Source of the DNA: Spirochaetaceae bacterium
Lineage (GTDB): Bacteria > Spirochaetota > Spirochaetia > DSM-27196 > PWMO01
Direction: 5' to 3'
Length of the DNA: 64,000 nucleotides
NCBI GenBank assembly: GCA_007693945.1
Contig: RECP01000074.1
Location: 16,602 to 80,601, forward strand
Shown piece after piece: positions 36,748 to 45,088 of this stretch; position 1 is the stretch's first letter, and each line of letters starts with the position of its first letter. Made by a program: the position numbers and the translations under genes. Below the pieces are notes generated by a model. That model saw only the letters and a list, made by a program, of their open reading frames with translations, searched no databases and had not been told where the DNA came from.

Positions 36748-37300
36748 AAAGACCATCTGTGCCGGCTTTGGCGGTCAGGGCGTCATGTCGATGGGGCGAT
36801 TGATTGCCGGAACCGCTATGGCAAACGGGTTTGAGGTGTCGTGGTTGCCGTCATACGGACCCGAGATGCGCGGCGGAACGGCCAACTGCCACGTAATTGT
36901 CTCCAGTACGCCAATAGGTTCACCGGTGATCTCAGCTGATGCTACAAGCGTGCTGGCGCTGAATCTGCCATCGATGCGCAAGTTTACAACAGAATTGGTG
37001 GAGCAGGGTTTGATGATCTTCAATAGCTCGCTCATCGAACAGGAGCCCGAGCGTCGCGATATCCGCGCGATTCCGATTGCCGCCAACGAGATCGCGTCCG
37101 ATATCGGCAATCTCAAAGCCGCCAACATGGTGATGTTGGGGGCATTCATCGAGCTGACCAACGTCGTGAAGCTCGACGAGGTTATGGCGGAGTTGGGCAA
37201 GATGTTCGGCAGCGGCAAGGAGCAGTTTATTCCGGTGAACGAACGAGCTCTCAGACGCGGCATGGAGGCGGCTGCGGCGACTGCGGGTGCCAGGGACTGA
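36740..37300 (+). CDS. 2-oxoacid:ferredoxin oxidoreductase gamma subunit
   Basis: CoA-binding/transfer subunit (186 residues): [19 protein letters not shown] at the start and [23 protein letters not shown] are the family hallmarks. Overlaps the beta gene by 8 bp. Completes the four-subunit delta-alpha-beta-gamma set (gene order D-A-B-C type). Confidence 0.93.
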   Translation: MLEKTICAGFGGQGVMSMGRLIAGTAMANGFEVSWLPSYGPEMRGGTANCHVIVSSTPIGSPVISADATSVLALNLPSMRKFTTELVEQGLMIFNSSLIEQEPERRDIRAIPIAANEIASDIGNLKAANMVMLGAFIELTNVVKLDEVMAELGKMFGSGKEQFIPVNERALRRGMEAAAATAGARD

Positions 37301-37312
37301 GGACAACGCGTG

Positions 37313-38212
37313 ATGTACAGCTTTGAGCGCATAATGGAAATCGCCAAGCAGAGCACGCGCAACCGCGTGGCGGTTGCCTGGCCGCACGATGCGGATTCCA
37401 TGCAGGCAATTCTGCTGGCTATCAGTGAAGATCTTGCCGAACCTGTGCTGGTTGGGGATCCCCGGCAGATCCGCGCCGTAGCCGGAAACAGCAGTGCGTT
37501 GGACTCCATGGAGATTATCGAGGAGACGGATCCCGCGTCTGCCGCCGCAACCGCGGTCGGTCTTGTTCGCGAGGGCCGGGCAGAGGTTCTGATGAAGGGC
37601 CTGCTGGAGACCTCGGTGCTGCTCAAGGCGGTGCTTGACCCGCAGCGCGGACTGAGAACGGGGCGCATCCTCAGTCATGTTGCGTTGTTCCAGATCCCGG
37701 CACGTCAAAACATGCTGCTGTTGAGCGACGCGGCCATGAACATCGCCCCGGACACCGAACACAAACGGCAAATCGTGCTCAACGCCGTTGGCGTGGCCCA
37801 CGCTCTGGGGCTCGAACAGCCGGCTGTAGCGATGCTATGCGCCAAAGAGAAAGTCAATCCCAGGATGCCGGCCACCATCGACGCAGAACGGATCCGCGAG
37901 TTGAACCGCAGCGGCGAGATTTCCGGCTGCATTGTCAGTGGCCCGCTGGCGCTCGATAACGCGATCAGCAGTGCCGCAGCCCGGCAGAAAGGAATAGATG
38001 ACCCCGTTGCCGGACGCGCCGACATTCTGATCGCACCGAACGTCGAAGCGGGCAATATCCTCTACAAAGCACTGGTGTTCCTGGGCGGGGCGGCCAACGC
38101 CGGAATCATTGTCGGGGCGGCCGCGCCAATCGTTCTGACCTCGCGTGCGGACTCCCGGGACAGCAAACTGGCCTCAATCGCGCTGGCCGTCACCGCCGGC
38201 CGCCGTCAATAG
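37313..38212 (+). CDS. ptb: phosphate butyryltransferase (phosphotransacylase)
   Basis: Exchanges the CoA of butyryl-, isobutyryl- or isovaleryl-CoA for phosphate, feeding buk. The 299-residue protein matches the Ptb branch of the phosphotransacetylase family: NRVAVAWPHDADSMQAILLA, PVLVGDPRQI, EVLMKGLLETSVLLKAVLD, LLSDAAMNIAPD, GPLALDNAISSAAARQKGI and DILIAPNVEAGNILYKALVFLGGA. Start ATG 37313 or GTG 37310; a GAGGA site lies upstream of both. Last gene of the sigma-54 operon, 6 bp from the convergent dehydrogenase. Confidence 0.93.
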   Translation: MYSFERIMEIAKQSTRNRVAVAWPHDADSMQAILLAISEDLAEPVLVGDPRQIRAVAGNSSALDSMEIIEETDPASAAATAVGLVREGRAEVLMKGLLETSVLLKAVLDPQRGLRTGRILSHVALFQIPARQNMLLLSDAAMNIAPDTEHKRQIVLNAVGVAHALGLEQPAVAMLCAKEKVNPRMPATIDAERIRELNRSGEISGCIVSGPLALDNAISSAAARQKGIDDPVAGRADILIAPNVEAGNILYKALVFLGGAANAGIIVGAAAPIVLTSRADSRDSKLASIALAVTAGRRQ

Positions 38213-38218
38213 CTGCCG

Positions 38219-39196
38219 TCAGTACGCCGTGGCCGGGTCGGCCTCATGGAGCAATGTTCCGTCCTTGAGATAGCGCCGCAGATTCTCCACGGTCTCTTCG
38301 GTGCAGCGTAGCGCGGAGTGTCGCGTATAACCTGCGATGTGCGGTGAGAGCACCACATTATCGAGCTGGTGAATGGGAAAGCGGGACGGTGGGCCAACGG
38401 TTCCGTGCTCAGGGTAAGTGTACCAGGTATCGATTGCCGCGCCGCGCAGCGTACCGTTGCGGCACGCATCAAAGAGCGCTTGCTCATCCACGATGCTGCC
38501 GCGACCGACATTAACCAGCAACGCCCTGCCCATGGCTTCGATGCGGGCGCCGTCAATAAGGCGTTCGGTCTGCGCGGTTGCCGGCAGCGCAATTACCACG
38601 ATCTCGGCGCCGTCGATCGCCTCGTCAAGATCGGTTACTACGCGCTCGAATCCCTCCGGAGTTCGGTCCGGCGGGGTCCGCTTGAAGCCCGTAACACGGC
38701 AGCCAAAGGGCACAAGCAGGCGTGCCAGCGAACAACCGATCGCACCGGCACCCAGAATCGATACTCGCTTGTGAAAGATCGACTCCCACGTGTCGTCGAG
38801 TCCCTGGCCGCTCCAGAATCCGTGCCAGCGTTCGTGCCGCAGATCATGGTGAAACTCGATAATCCGGCCGTAGAACGCCAGAATCATCGCCATGGCACGC
38901 TCCGCGACTACCGCGGCGTTGCCGTGGGTATTGCCCACGCGTACTCCACGCCTGTGAAGCAGATCCAGCGGCAGGTGGGTGATGCCGGATATCGGAACAA
39001 GCAGCAATCGCAGGGCTTGCGCCTGCTCGATAAGCGAACGAGACGGCTTGCTGCAGATGATGACCTCGGCGCGCGCTATCAGCCGGCTTTCGGCCTCGGT
39101 TCCATAGTGGAAGTCAACCGCGGGGAACTGGGCTGCAACCTGCCGCAAAAGCTCGAGCCACACATCGGTTGGCTTCTGAAAGTAAAGGACGGTCAT
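38219..39196 (-). CDS. D-isomer-specific 2-hydroxyacid dehydrogenase
   Basis: A 325-residue NAD(P)-dependent oxidoreductase. Rossmann motif GAGAIGCSLARLL (about 148-160), catalytic Arg in NVGRGSIVDEQAL, Glu in the DTWYTYPEHG block, and His in SPHIAGYTRHS are present. There is no ACT domain, so it is not SerA; a glyoxylate/hydroxypyruvate reductase or a branched-chain 2-oxoacid reductase is possible, the latter fitting the convergent operon, but specificity is not visible. The ATG lacks a Shine-Dalgarno and follows a TATAAT by 8 nt, so a leaderless mRNA is likely. Confidence 0.88.
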   Translation of the reverse strand: MTVLYFQKPTDVWLELLRQVAAQFPAVDFHYGTEAESRLIARAEVIICSKPSRSLIEQAQALRLLLVPISGITHLPLDLLHRRGVRVGNTHGNAAVVAERAMAMILAFYGRIIEFHHDLRHERWHGFWSGQGLDDTWESIFHKRVSILGAGAIGCSLARLLVPFGCRVTGFKRTPPDRTPEGFERVVTDLDEAIDGAEIVVIALPATAQTERLIDGARIEAMGRALLVNVGRGSIVDEQALFDACRNGTLRGAAIDTWYTYPEHGTVGPPSRFPIHQLDNVVLSPHIAGYTRHSALRCTEETVENLRRYLKDGTLLHEADPATAY

Positions 39197-39204
39197 AGGT
39201 TGTG

Positions 39205-39210
39205 ATTATA
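39205..39210 (-). promoter_or_regulatory. -10 box of the 2-hydroxyacid dehydrogenase, predicted leaderless
   Basis: Perfect TATAAT on the minus strand, ending 8 nt before the ATG at 39196. The -35 position 17 bp away (TTTCTT) is weak. The promoter lies just beyond the terminator of the upstream small lipoprotein gene, so the dehydrogenase is an independent unit. Confidence 0.6.
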
Positions 39211-39231
39211 TACTACCAAACAGACCGAAGA

Positions 39232-39253
39232 AAGGCGGCCCGAAGGCCGCCTT
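39232..39253 (-). terminator. intrinsic terminator of the small lipoprotein gene
   Basis: Perfect 9-bp stem AAGGCGGCC / GGCCGCCTT with a stable TTCG tetraloop (minus strand), followed by TCTTC, 30 bp after the stop codon of the 45-residue lipoprotein. Confidence 0.8.
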
Positions 39254-39283
39254 GTGAATCAGCAGAGCTGCGGTTAGCGGAGG

Positions 39284-39421
39284 TTAGAAGTCACCGCCTT
39301 CCATCGGCTCTTCCAGCGGCTGATCCATTGGTTCCAGTTCGCCGTTCTCTATCGGTTCACACGCGGCGAACACCAGCATCAATGCGGAAGCAATAACGGT
39401 GAATGCTATCAGCTTTTTCAT
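39284..39421 (-). CDS. 45-residue acidic small lipoprotein
   Basis: A short but well-framed gene. The ATG at 39421 (complement) follows a very strong GAGGAGGGTGAG ribosome-binding site; the product is a signal peptide (MKKLIAFTVIASALMLVFA) with lipobox FAAC, then only 24 residues of acidic, proline-rich tail (CEPIENGELEPMDQPLEEP...). A terminator follows the stop and a promoter precedes it, so it is a complete transcription unit. It resembles entericidin-type small lipoproteins in size and layout only; the tail is net negative. Function unknown. Confidence 0.8.
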   Translation of the reverse strand: MKKLIAFTVIASALMLVFAACEPIENGELEPMDQPLEEPMEGGDF

Positions 39422-39466
39422 ATCTCACCCTCCTCTTGATTGGTGTACCTATATCCTACCACCGGC

Positions 39467-39495
39467 GTATCAACGCCATATCGGTGATCTGTCAA
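39467..39495 (-). promoter_or_regulatory. candidate promoter of the small lipoprotein gene
   Basis: Minus strand TTGACA (complement of 39490-39495), 17-bp spacer, TGATAC (complement of 39467-39472). The -35 is perfect, the -10 poor. Leader of about 39 nt carrying a strong Shine-Dalgarno. Confidence 0.45.
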
Positions 39496-39570
39496 GATTA
39501 CGCAAAGATTCAAGCCGTTGAAGCGGCAGCAGTTGGGATTTTGACCATCTAACTCCGCGCGCGACCCGGG

Positions 39571-39600
39571 TTGTCTGTCTGCGGCAGGCTGTAGTACTAT
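39571..39600 (+). promoter_or_regulatory. candidate promoter of the YD-repeat-like gene
   Basis: TTGTCT (39571-39576), 18-bp spacer, TACTAT (39595-39600). Transcription from about 39607 would leave a leader of only about 5 nt before the ATG at 39612. Confidence 0.45.
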
Positions 39601-39611
39601 TGAAAGCATAC

Positions 39612-40526
39612 ATGAAACCGATTCTGCTCGTGCTTGTTCTGGTATTGACCTCGGTTCAACTGCACGCGGAGGGAGATTACGTTCGTCGCGGACTCGAGGT
39701 CCACGGCACCCCGCACGCGCTGAGATTATACGATGCGCATAACAGCCCTGTGTTGCGTGAACAGGTGTCATTTGACCCACAGGGCCGCATACGGAGTAGA
39801 GTCAGCTACGCTGAGAACGGCGAATTTCGTCTCCAGACCCGCTATGAGCGCGGTGCCGCCGGCAATTTGAAGACGGTGCACGCCTACAACCGCAGTGGCG
39901 CGCTGCAGTGGCGCCACAAGTATCGCTATCAGGATTCCCGTGTGCAGCAGAAGCTATTCTTCAATGCGGCCGGTGAGCTCGAGTATACCGATCTTTACCG
40001 CTATGATCGCGATGATAACCTTATCGAGCAGGCACGCTACGCTGCCGGTGGCGTGCCGCGTTGGCGCACGCACTACGACTACGAGGACCGTAACGGCGGT
40101 CAGGGCAGACGGGTCCAGTGGACCGTGTACTACAGCGATGGACGTATCATCAGGCAGGGAGTGGAGAAATACGACGAGGAGGGACGGGTCACGCGAGAAG
40201 TCCGGCGCGACGAAGTCGAACAGACGTACGAAGAGGTTCACTACGAGTACGACTATCGCGGACGGCTGGTCGCCGAGCGGACCATCGACGCTCGGGGAGC
40301 GCTGGAATCGGTTCGGCGCCTTCGTTACGATCATCGCGACAGTATCGTAGAAGAGATCGTTTCGCGTTTCGACGGCACTGTACGACGCAGGGTGAGTTAC
40401 GAGTATCGCTATGATGAACACGGAAACTGGGTTGAGCGCATCACGGTTGAGCGCGAAAAACCGCAGTTTGGGCCTGTTCTGACAGGCACCTGGATGCACC
40501 GGCGCGAGATCTTGTACCGCGAATAG
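39612..40526 (+). CDS. exported YD/RHS-like tyrosine-rich repeat protein
   Basis: A 304-residue secreted protein with a signal peptide (KPILLVLVLVLTSVQLHA, cleavage about 19). The rest is a ladder of some 10 units of about 20-25 residues, each with a Tyr/Asp-Arg-Gly turn (YDAHNSPVLREQVSFDPQGR, YRYDRDDNLIEQARYAAGG, YDEEGRVTREVRR, YEYDYRGRLVAERTIDARG, YRYDEHGNWVERITVE). This is the pattern of YD repeats and MORN-like beta-hairpin repeats, which form beta-solenoids or shells. No toxin or RHS core domain follows, so it is not a polymorphic toxin. Location is periplasm or surface; function unknown. Start chosen at ATG 39612. Confidence 0.75.
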   Translation: MKPILLVLVLVLTSVQLHAEGDYVRRGLEVHGTPHALRLYDAHNSPVLREQVSFDPQGRIRSRVSYAENGEFRLQTRYERGAAGNLKTVHAYNRSGALQWRHKYRYQDSRVQQKLFFNAAGELEYTDLYRYDRDDNLIEQARYAAGGVPRWRTHYDYEDRNGGQGRRVQWTVYYSDGRIIRQGVEKYDEEGRVTREVRRDEVEQTYEEVHYEYDYRGRLVAERTIDARGALESVRRLRYDHRDSIVEEIVSRFDGTVRRRVSYEYRYDEHGNWVERITVEREKPQFGPVLTGTWMHRREILYRE

Positions 40527-40572
40527 ACGGTGCGTCAACCGAAGCCGCGAAAACGACCGCAAAGAGGCAATC

Positions 40573-41262
40573 ATGCCCCGTGTTTTGGTAGTAGAGGATC
40601 ACGATTTCATCCGTGAAGGCATCCGCGAGTATTTTCAGCTCGAGGAGTTCGAGGTGACCGAGTTCAGCGGTGCGGCCGGCGTTCTTGAAAGCGTGCGTCG
40701 CGATGAGCCTGATCTGATCATCCTGGATGTGATGCTGCCCGACGGCAACGGATTCATGCTCGCGCGTGACATCAGGGCGTTCTCCGACGTTCCAATCATA
40801 TTTCTGACCGCCAAAGAGTCGGAGTCGGACCGCGTGACCGGGTTCGAGATCGGGTGCGATGATTATGTTGTCAAGCCGTTCTCCACCAAGGAACTGATGA
40901 TGCGATCCCGTGCGCTGCTCAAGAGAACGCACGACCCGGGAACCAGGACGCACGACCATGGGCGATGGTCCTGTGATAAAACCAGGCTCGAGATCGACGT
41001 GCCGAGCCACAAGGCAACGCTCAACGGCAGACCGTTGTCACTGACCGGGAGTGAGTGGGAAATACTGCGTTACCTCGCGTTACGCAACGGAAAGGTTGTG
41101 GCTCGCGAGGTCATACTGACCGATTGCCTTGAGTATCTGCACGAGGGGCCCACGCGAACCGTGGATACCCATGTGGCCAATCTGCGGGCCAAACTCGGGG
41201 AGGCGGACTGGATTGAAACCGTGCGCGGTTACGGCTACCGGTTTCGGGGTGATCCAACGTGA
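40573..41262 (+). CDS. OmpR-family response regulator
   Basis: DNA-binding response regulator, 229 residues. Receiver domain 1-120 with acidic pocket VEDHD, phospho-acceptor D52 (LIILDVMLP), Thr in FLTAKE and Lys in VVKPFS; C-terminal winged helix 130-225 with LTGSEWEILRYLALRNGKVV, TVDTHVANLRAKLG and TVRGYGYRF. Its GTGA overlap with the downstream histidine kinase makes a clear two-component pair. Targets are not evident. Confidence 0.94.
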   Translation: MPRVLVVEDHDFIREGIREYFQLEEFEVTEFSGAAGVLESVRRDEPDLIILDVMLPDGNGFMLARDIRAFSDVPIIFLTAKESESDRVTGFEIGCDDYVVKPFSTKELMMRSRALLKRTHDPGTRTHDHGRWSCDKTRLEIDVPSHKATLNGRPLSLTGSEWEILRYLALRNGKVVAREVILTDCLEYLHEGPTRTVDTHVANLRAKLGEADWIETVRGYGYRFRGDPT

Positions 41263-42647
41263 AGACGTTATTCTCGCAGACCTTTGTGGTCTTCCTGGCG
41301 TTGATGTGCGCGCTGCTGATCATCGTTGCGGGGATATTCCTTGTCGGCATGCGCCGTTCGATTCAGGACTGGAACATCTACCGTCGACACGCCCTGCAGA
41401 ACCTGATCGTTCCCCATCTGCAGCAAGCCTACCGCCGTGACGGCACGCTGACGCGGGGATCGGTTGCAGAGGCGCTGTCCGGGATTCTGACCAACAACCA
41501 GTACGTGTACGTCCTCGATACCGACCGTCAGCCGGTGTTTCTGTACTACGGCGGCGAGGATTTGCTGCTCGAAGGCGGAACGGCGATGGAGCACGTGCTG
41601 CAGGCGCTGGAACAGTCGCAAGAAATGATGCGCGCGGTTCTGGACGGCGACCGTCCTATCGCGTTCCTGCGCGCCAATACCCTGGGGTTCCTCAGCGACG
41701 TTGCCAATCGACGCTTTGTGCGCTCGGTCGGTATCTCCGTGGTTTCCGGTATGCTGGTCTCTCTTTTTCTGGCGTTGCTGGTGGCCTACCTCTTTTCCCG
41801 GTATGTTTCGCGACAGGCTACCCTGGTCGGGGCGGGACTGCAGCGATTGAGCCGCGGCGAGCGAAGTGTGCGTTTCCCGCAGCACAGCCCCCGTGAACTA
41901 CAGGCAATTGCCGATTCGGCCGGGACGCTGCAACAGCAGCTGTGCGAGGAAGCCCGGCTGCGCCGGCAGTGGGCCGAAGACATCGCCCACGATCTTCGTA
42001 CCCCGATTGCAGCGCTCAAGACTCAGTTCGAAGGGCTCAAAGACGGCTATATCCGCAACACGCCGCAGCGCATGGTGGCGCTCTTCTCTGAACTGCTGAT
42101 GCTCGAAGGGTTGGTCAACGATCTGCGCGAACTCAACCGCATGGAGTCACCTGAGATGACGCTGGAACTCGAGACTATCGACGCGGCTCGTTTTGCGGCC
42201 GGAATCGGGCGTACGTTCAATCTCTTCAGCGAGAGATACCGGGCCGGCTTCTCGGTCACGTGTTCTATCGAGCGTTTTGAGGCCGATGAACGGTTGCTCT
42301 CTCGCGCACTGGATAACGTACTGCGGAACGCGTTCGAGCACGTAGAACACGACGGAGACGTCCGGCTGACGATCTACGGCCGGGACGACGAAGTTGTCTT
42401 TGAAGTCAGCAACAGCGGCCATGTGGACGAGGAAGAGATACCGCGACTTTTCGACCGTCTTTATCGGGGCGGAAATGACCGCCGCAGTGCCGGATCAGGG
42501 CTCGGTTTGGCAATTACCAAGGCCATTATCGAGTTGCACGCTGGCTCCGTGACCTTGTTTCAGCGCGCTGCAAGGACCTGCGTCCAGCTGCAGCTTCCGG
42601 TGACTGCCGGCCTGTCGACCCTTCATCGTGACCGGTATGTTCCGTAG
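41259..42647 (+). CDS. sensor histidine kinase
   Basis: A 462-residue membrane kinase: helix 1 about 5-30, a periplasmic sensor region of about 120 residues with no recognised domain, helix 2 about 160-185, a HAMP linker (SRYVSRQATLVGAGLQRLSRGERSVRFP), a HisKA domain with the phospho-accepting His244 in WAEDIAHDLRTPIAALK, and an HATPase domain with the N-box NVLRNAFEHV and the G-boxes and SGLGLAITKAIIELH. Pairs with the preceding regulator. Its 3' end overlaps the convergent rhomboid gene by 25 bp. Confidence 0.94.
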   Translation: MKTLFSQTFVVFLALMCALLIIVAGIFLVGMRRSIQDWNIYRRHALQNLIVPHLQQAYRRDGTLTRGSVAEALSGILTNNQYVYVLDTDRQPVFLYYGGEDLLLEGGTAMEHVLQALEQSQEMMRAVLDGDRPIAFLRANTLGFLSDVANRRFVRSVGISVVSGMLVSLFLALLVAYLFSRYVSRQATLVGAGLQRLSRGERSVRFPQHSPRELQAIADSAGTLQQQLCEEARLRRQWAEDIAHDLRTPIAALKTQFEGLKDGYIRNTPQRMVALFSELLMLEGLVNDLRELNRMESPEMTLELETIDAARFAAGIGRTFNLFSERYRAGFSVTCSIERFEADERLLSRALDNVLRNAFEHVEHDGDVRLTIYGRDDEVVFEVSNSGHVDEEEIPRLFDRLYRGGNDRRSAGSGLGLAITKAIIELHAGSVTLFQRAARTCVQLQLPVTAGLSTLHRDRYVP

Positions 42648-43321
42648 ATCCCTCGACGCCGGAACTTCTCCAGGTAGCGCCTTCGTCCGCTGAGCGCTAT
42701 CGCAAAACCATAGATGAATCCGCCGATGTGCGCGAAGTAGGCTACGTTGTCCAGCGGACCGGCCATGATCGTCAGGTAACCGGACAGCGCCTGAACCACG
42801 ACCCACAGAAAGAGGAACACAAACGCCGGCAGCCGTGCCGGCATCAGGAAGATTCCGATCGGAATCAGCGTCGTGACCCGCGCCAACGGAAACAGCACCA
42901 GATAGGCGCCCAGAACACCCGAGATTGCTCCGGAGGCACCAATAACCGGTGTTGCCATATCGGGCACCACAATCAGCTGCACGACCAGCGACAGAACACC
43001 TGCGAAAAGGTAGAAAAAGAGATAACGGAGGTGTCCCAGTGCATCCTCGACGTTATCACCAAAAATGAACAGAAACAGCATGTTTCCCCCAAAGTGAACG
43101 AATCCCCCGTGGAAGAACAGCGTCGTTAGCGGTGTGAACCAGTAAGCCAGCGGATCCTCCAGGAACCGCTGTGCTACAAAGGCGTGATCGATGGTGAATT
43201 GCAGCGCCTGAGCGTCGGGCAGTATGACCTGACGTGCAAAGACGTAGATGTTGATGCCCAGAAACAGCAGATTGAAGAAGGGGAAGCTCTTGGAACGAAC
43301 ATGGTCCTTTATCGGTATCAT
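42623..43321 (-). CDS. rhomboid-family intramembrane serine protease
   Basis: A 232-residue polytopic protein with at least six helices. The catalytic dyad is intact: S130 in VIGASGAISG and H198 in FAHIGGF; HFGGN (76-80) supplies the oxyanion Asn. The arrangement and a proline-rich cytoplasmic N-terminus match bacterial GlpG/YqgP-like rhomboids. No Shine-Dalgarno is evident before the ATG. Substrate unknown. Confidence 0.93.
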   Translation of the reverse strand: MIPIKDHVRSKSFPFFNLLFLGINIYVFARQVILPDAQALQFTIDHAFVAQRFLEDPLAYWFTPLTTLFFHGGFVHFGGNMLFLFIFGDNVEDALGHLRYLFFYLFAGVLSLVVQLIVVPDMATPVIGASGAISGVLGAYLVLFPLARVTTLIPIGIFLMPARLPAFVFLFLWVVVQALSGYLTIMAGPLDNVAYFAHIGGFIYGFAIALSGRRRYLEKFRRRGIYGTYRSR

Positions 43322-43373
43322 AGACGCGTATTCTCAACCATCCCGCAACTATTGTAAAGAAGCCACGTGGTGC

Positions 43374-43527
43374 GCAGCAATTCTGATTATGGCCGTACGG
43401 GGTCGGTTGGCACGGAGTTCCTGCGCGCCTGCCTCGAGAGCACCCCCGCTCACTTGTCCTCGCAGAGGCTGCGGAGACGTTCGCAGGGTCGCTCTCGGGC
43501 GCGGCGTTGTACGGCCAGAATTGCTGC
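43374..43527. repeat. hairpin-forming intergenic repeat, copy A
   Basis: About 154 bp bounded by terminal inverted repeats: GCAGCAATTCTG...GGCCGTAC at the left and GTACGGCCAGAATTGCTGC (43509-43527) at the right. The interior is itself an imperfect palindrome centred near 43467 (CGCAG-AGG-CTGCG). Bases 43379-43466 match 63913-64000 at 84 of 88 positions. Related to copies at 51.6 and 56.8 kb. No transposase; resembles a MITE or an extended REP element. Confidence 0.75.
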
Positions 43528-43551
43528 TGGTGCGGCAGGAAGTCGCAGCAC

Positions 43552-45051
43552 TCAAAGACTGAATTCCAGCGAGAGCTTCCAGACACCCCTGTATGCGAAC
43601 TCACCATCCGTAAGCGGTCGTTCGGCGGTACCCAGGTGACTCACGCGCCACAGCAGCGGTGACGGCGCCCGGATACCGAACCCGAGCCCCCACTCCAGAC
43701 GCTGGTCGAGCGCCCGCGAAAGCTCGCTAAGTGATTCAACCGGTCTATTCTGTACCGTATAGCAGCCCACGGCTGCGTCCAGTACCACACGGTCGGCGAT
43801 GCGCACCAGGTACTCGGCGCGCAGATTGAGCAGTTGCTCCGCGGTTACTCCCGCTCCAATGCCTCGTGGTATTGTGTAGCGCAGCAGCAGAAGCGAGTCC
43901 ACGCGCCGCGGATCGACACTTCCGGCGGGAACGATCCACGGATTGCGGTCCGCGCGCATCAGCAGCAAGTCAACCTCGCCGTAGGAATTGCCTTCGGAGA
44001 ACTGCCGCACCCAGTCCCAGCCGACGCCGGCCCCAAAGAACCCACTCGCGCTGCCCGTGCCGAACAGCACATCCTGATGCACGCGTTGCTCGCGCTTACC
44101 GGTTGTCCTGCGGCTGTTGCTGTAGTCGGCGGTGGTGCGCACGTAATGGTGCGACCACGGCCACTCAACCCGGATTCCAAGCTCGTATTCACTCGGCGGT
44201 GTGATGCCGTCGGAGCTGATCTCGGCCGGGAAGGCAACACGGACCGCAATGCGGTCGCGGCTGGTATGAGTCAGCAGGCCGGGCGCGGCCGGCCGCAGCG
44301 GCGTCCGGGGAGCAGGATCGGGAAGGCGCTGTACTGCGGTGACGTACAGGATCTTCTGCTGGAACAGTTGTGCCTGCGGCATAATGTGGCCGCCGGGATA
44401 TTCACGATAGCGATGTTCAATCCCGGCCTCTTCAAAGCGGACGCGAGCGGAGTTGATGCCTCGATAGCGGTCGGGGTCTTCTCTATCACCAATCAGAAAC
44501 GCCCCGCGAAACCCTGTCTCGCGCAGCACGTCAAGCGCCTCGGAGGTTACCGGATGCGATGCACGGGTGCCGGCCATTACGGCGCCGGCGAAGAGATACG
44601 GGTTGCGCACTGAAAGTGCCCAGCTCAGATCTCCGCCGAGCGAGTATCCTCCCAGGTAGACGCGTCGCGGGTCGGTGCTGTAGTTATGCAGGACGTAGTC
44701 GAGATCCTGCAGCAGGCGTTCTTCGTACCAGGCAACAAACGTCAGGAAATCGGGCAGGTAGTCATCACGGCTGGGGCTTCCCGCGGGCAGTATCAACACG
44801 AATTCCCGTTGTCTCGCAGCGTCCAGACCGAGCCGGGACGTGACGCGTGAGGCGTCCACGCCGGTTGGCGGCAGAAGCACGAACACAGGGTAGCTTCTGT
44901 TGCGATTGTAGCCCGCCGGCAGGATCACATCTGCTCGTTGATCAAAGTAGACCGGCCGCGGGGTTGCAGCATAGGTGCCTCCCGCAGTCAGCAGCAGAAT
45001 AAGAGCAAGCAGTGTGGAACGAGAAGGCGTTGCGGGGAAAATAGACTTCAC
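43552..45051 (-). CDS. alpha/beta-hydrolase (esterase) fused to a probable outer-membrane beta-barrel
   Basis: A 499-residue secreted protein. Signal peptide from about 1-29 (LLALILLLTAGGTYA); residues 35-245 form an esterase/PHB-depolymerase-like hydrolase domain with the nucleophile elbow GGYSLGGD and FLIGDREDPDRY plus YPGGHIMP as probable Asp and His; residues 265-499 are beta-rich amphipathic strands ending in LSLEFSL, as in outer-membrane barrels. The GTG start at 45051 is inferred from a TACATT -10 box ending 7 nt upstream; a GTG at 45093 is in frame but would put an unlikely extension before the signal peptide. Probably a surface or periplasm-facing esterase. Confidence 0.75.
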   Translation of the reverse strand: MKSIFPATPSRSTLLALILLLTAGGTYAATPRPVYFDQRADVILPAGYNRNRSYPVFVLLPPTGVDASRVTSRLGLDAARQREFVLILPAGSPSRDDYLPDFLTFVAWYEERLLQDLDYVLHNYSTDPRRVYLGGYSLGGDLSWALSVRNPYLFAGAVMAGTRASHPVTSEALDVLRETGFRGAFLIGDREDPDRYRGINSARVRFEEAGIEHRYREYPGGHIMPQAQLFQQKILYVTAVQRLPDPAPRTPLRPAAPGLLTHTSRDRIAVRVAFPAEISSDGITPPSEYELGIRVEWPWSHHYVRTTADYSNSRRTTGKREQRVHQDVLFGTGSASGFFGAGVGWDWVRQFSEGNSYGEVDLLLMRADRNPWIVPAGSVDPRRVDSLLLLRYTIPRGIGAGVTAEQLLNLRAEYLVRIADRVVLDAAVGCYTVQNRPVESLSELSRALDQRLEWGLGFGIRAPSPLLWRVSHLGTAERPLTDGEFAYRGVWKLSLEFSL

Positions 45052-45058
45052 TACCGGT

Positions 45059-45087
45059 AATGTAGCGCATCGAAAGGCGGCGGACCA
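45059..45087 (-). promoter_or_regulatory. candidate leaderless promoter of the esterase-barrel gene
   Basis: Minus strand: TACATT (complement of 45059-45064) ends 7 nt before GTG 45051; the -35 position (complement of 45082-45087, TGGTCC) is weak at 17-bp spacing. Confidence 0.4.
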
Positions 45088-45088
45088 G

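Noticed and set aside
39520..39600. Possible fifth copy of the intergenic repeat (GGATTTTGACC near GCGCGCG)
   Set aside because: Only short, GC-rich similarity; the diagnostic ATTCxxATTTTG...CGGRGTCGGT spacing is absent.
43349..43555. 68-codon minus-strand open frame between the esterase and rhomboid genes
   Set aside because: It lies on repeat copy A, and its similarity to the extension upstream of the 62.8-63.8 kb reductase is explained by the repeat, not by shared coding.
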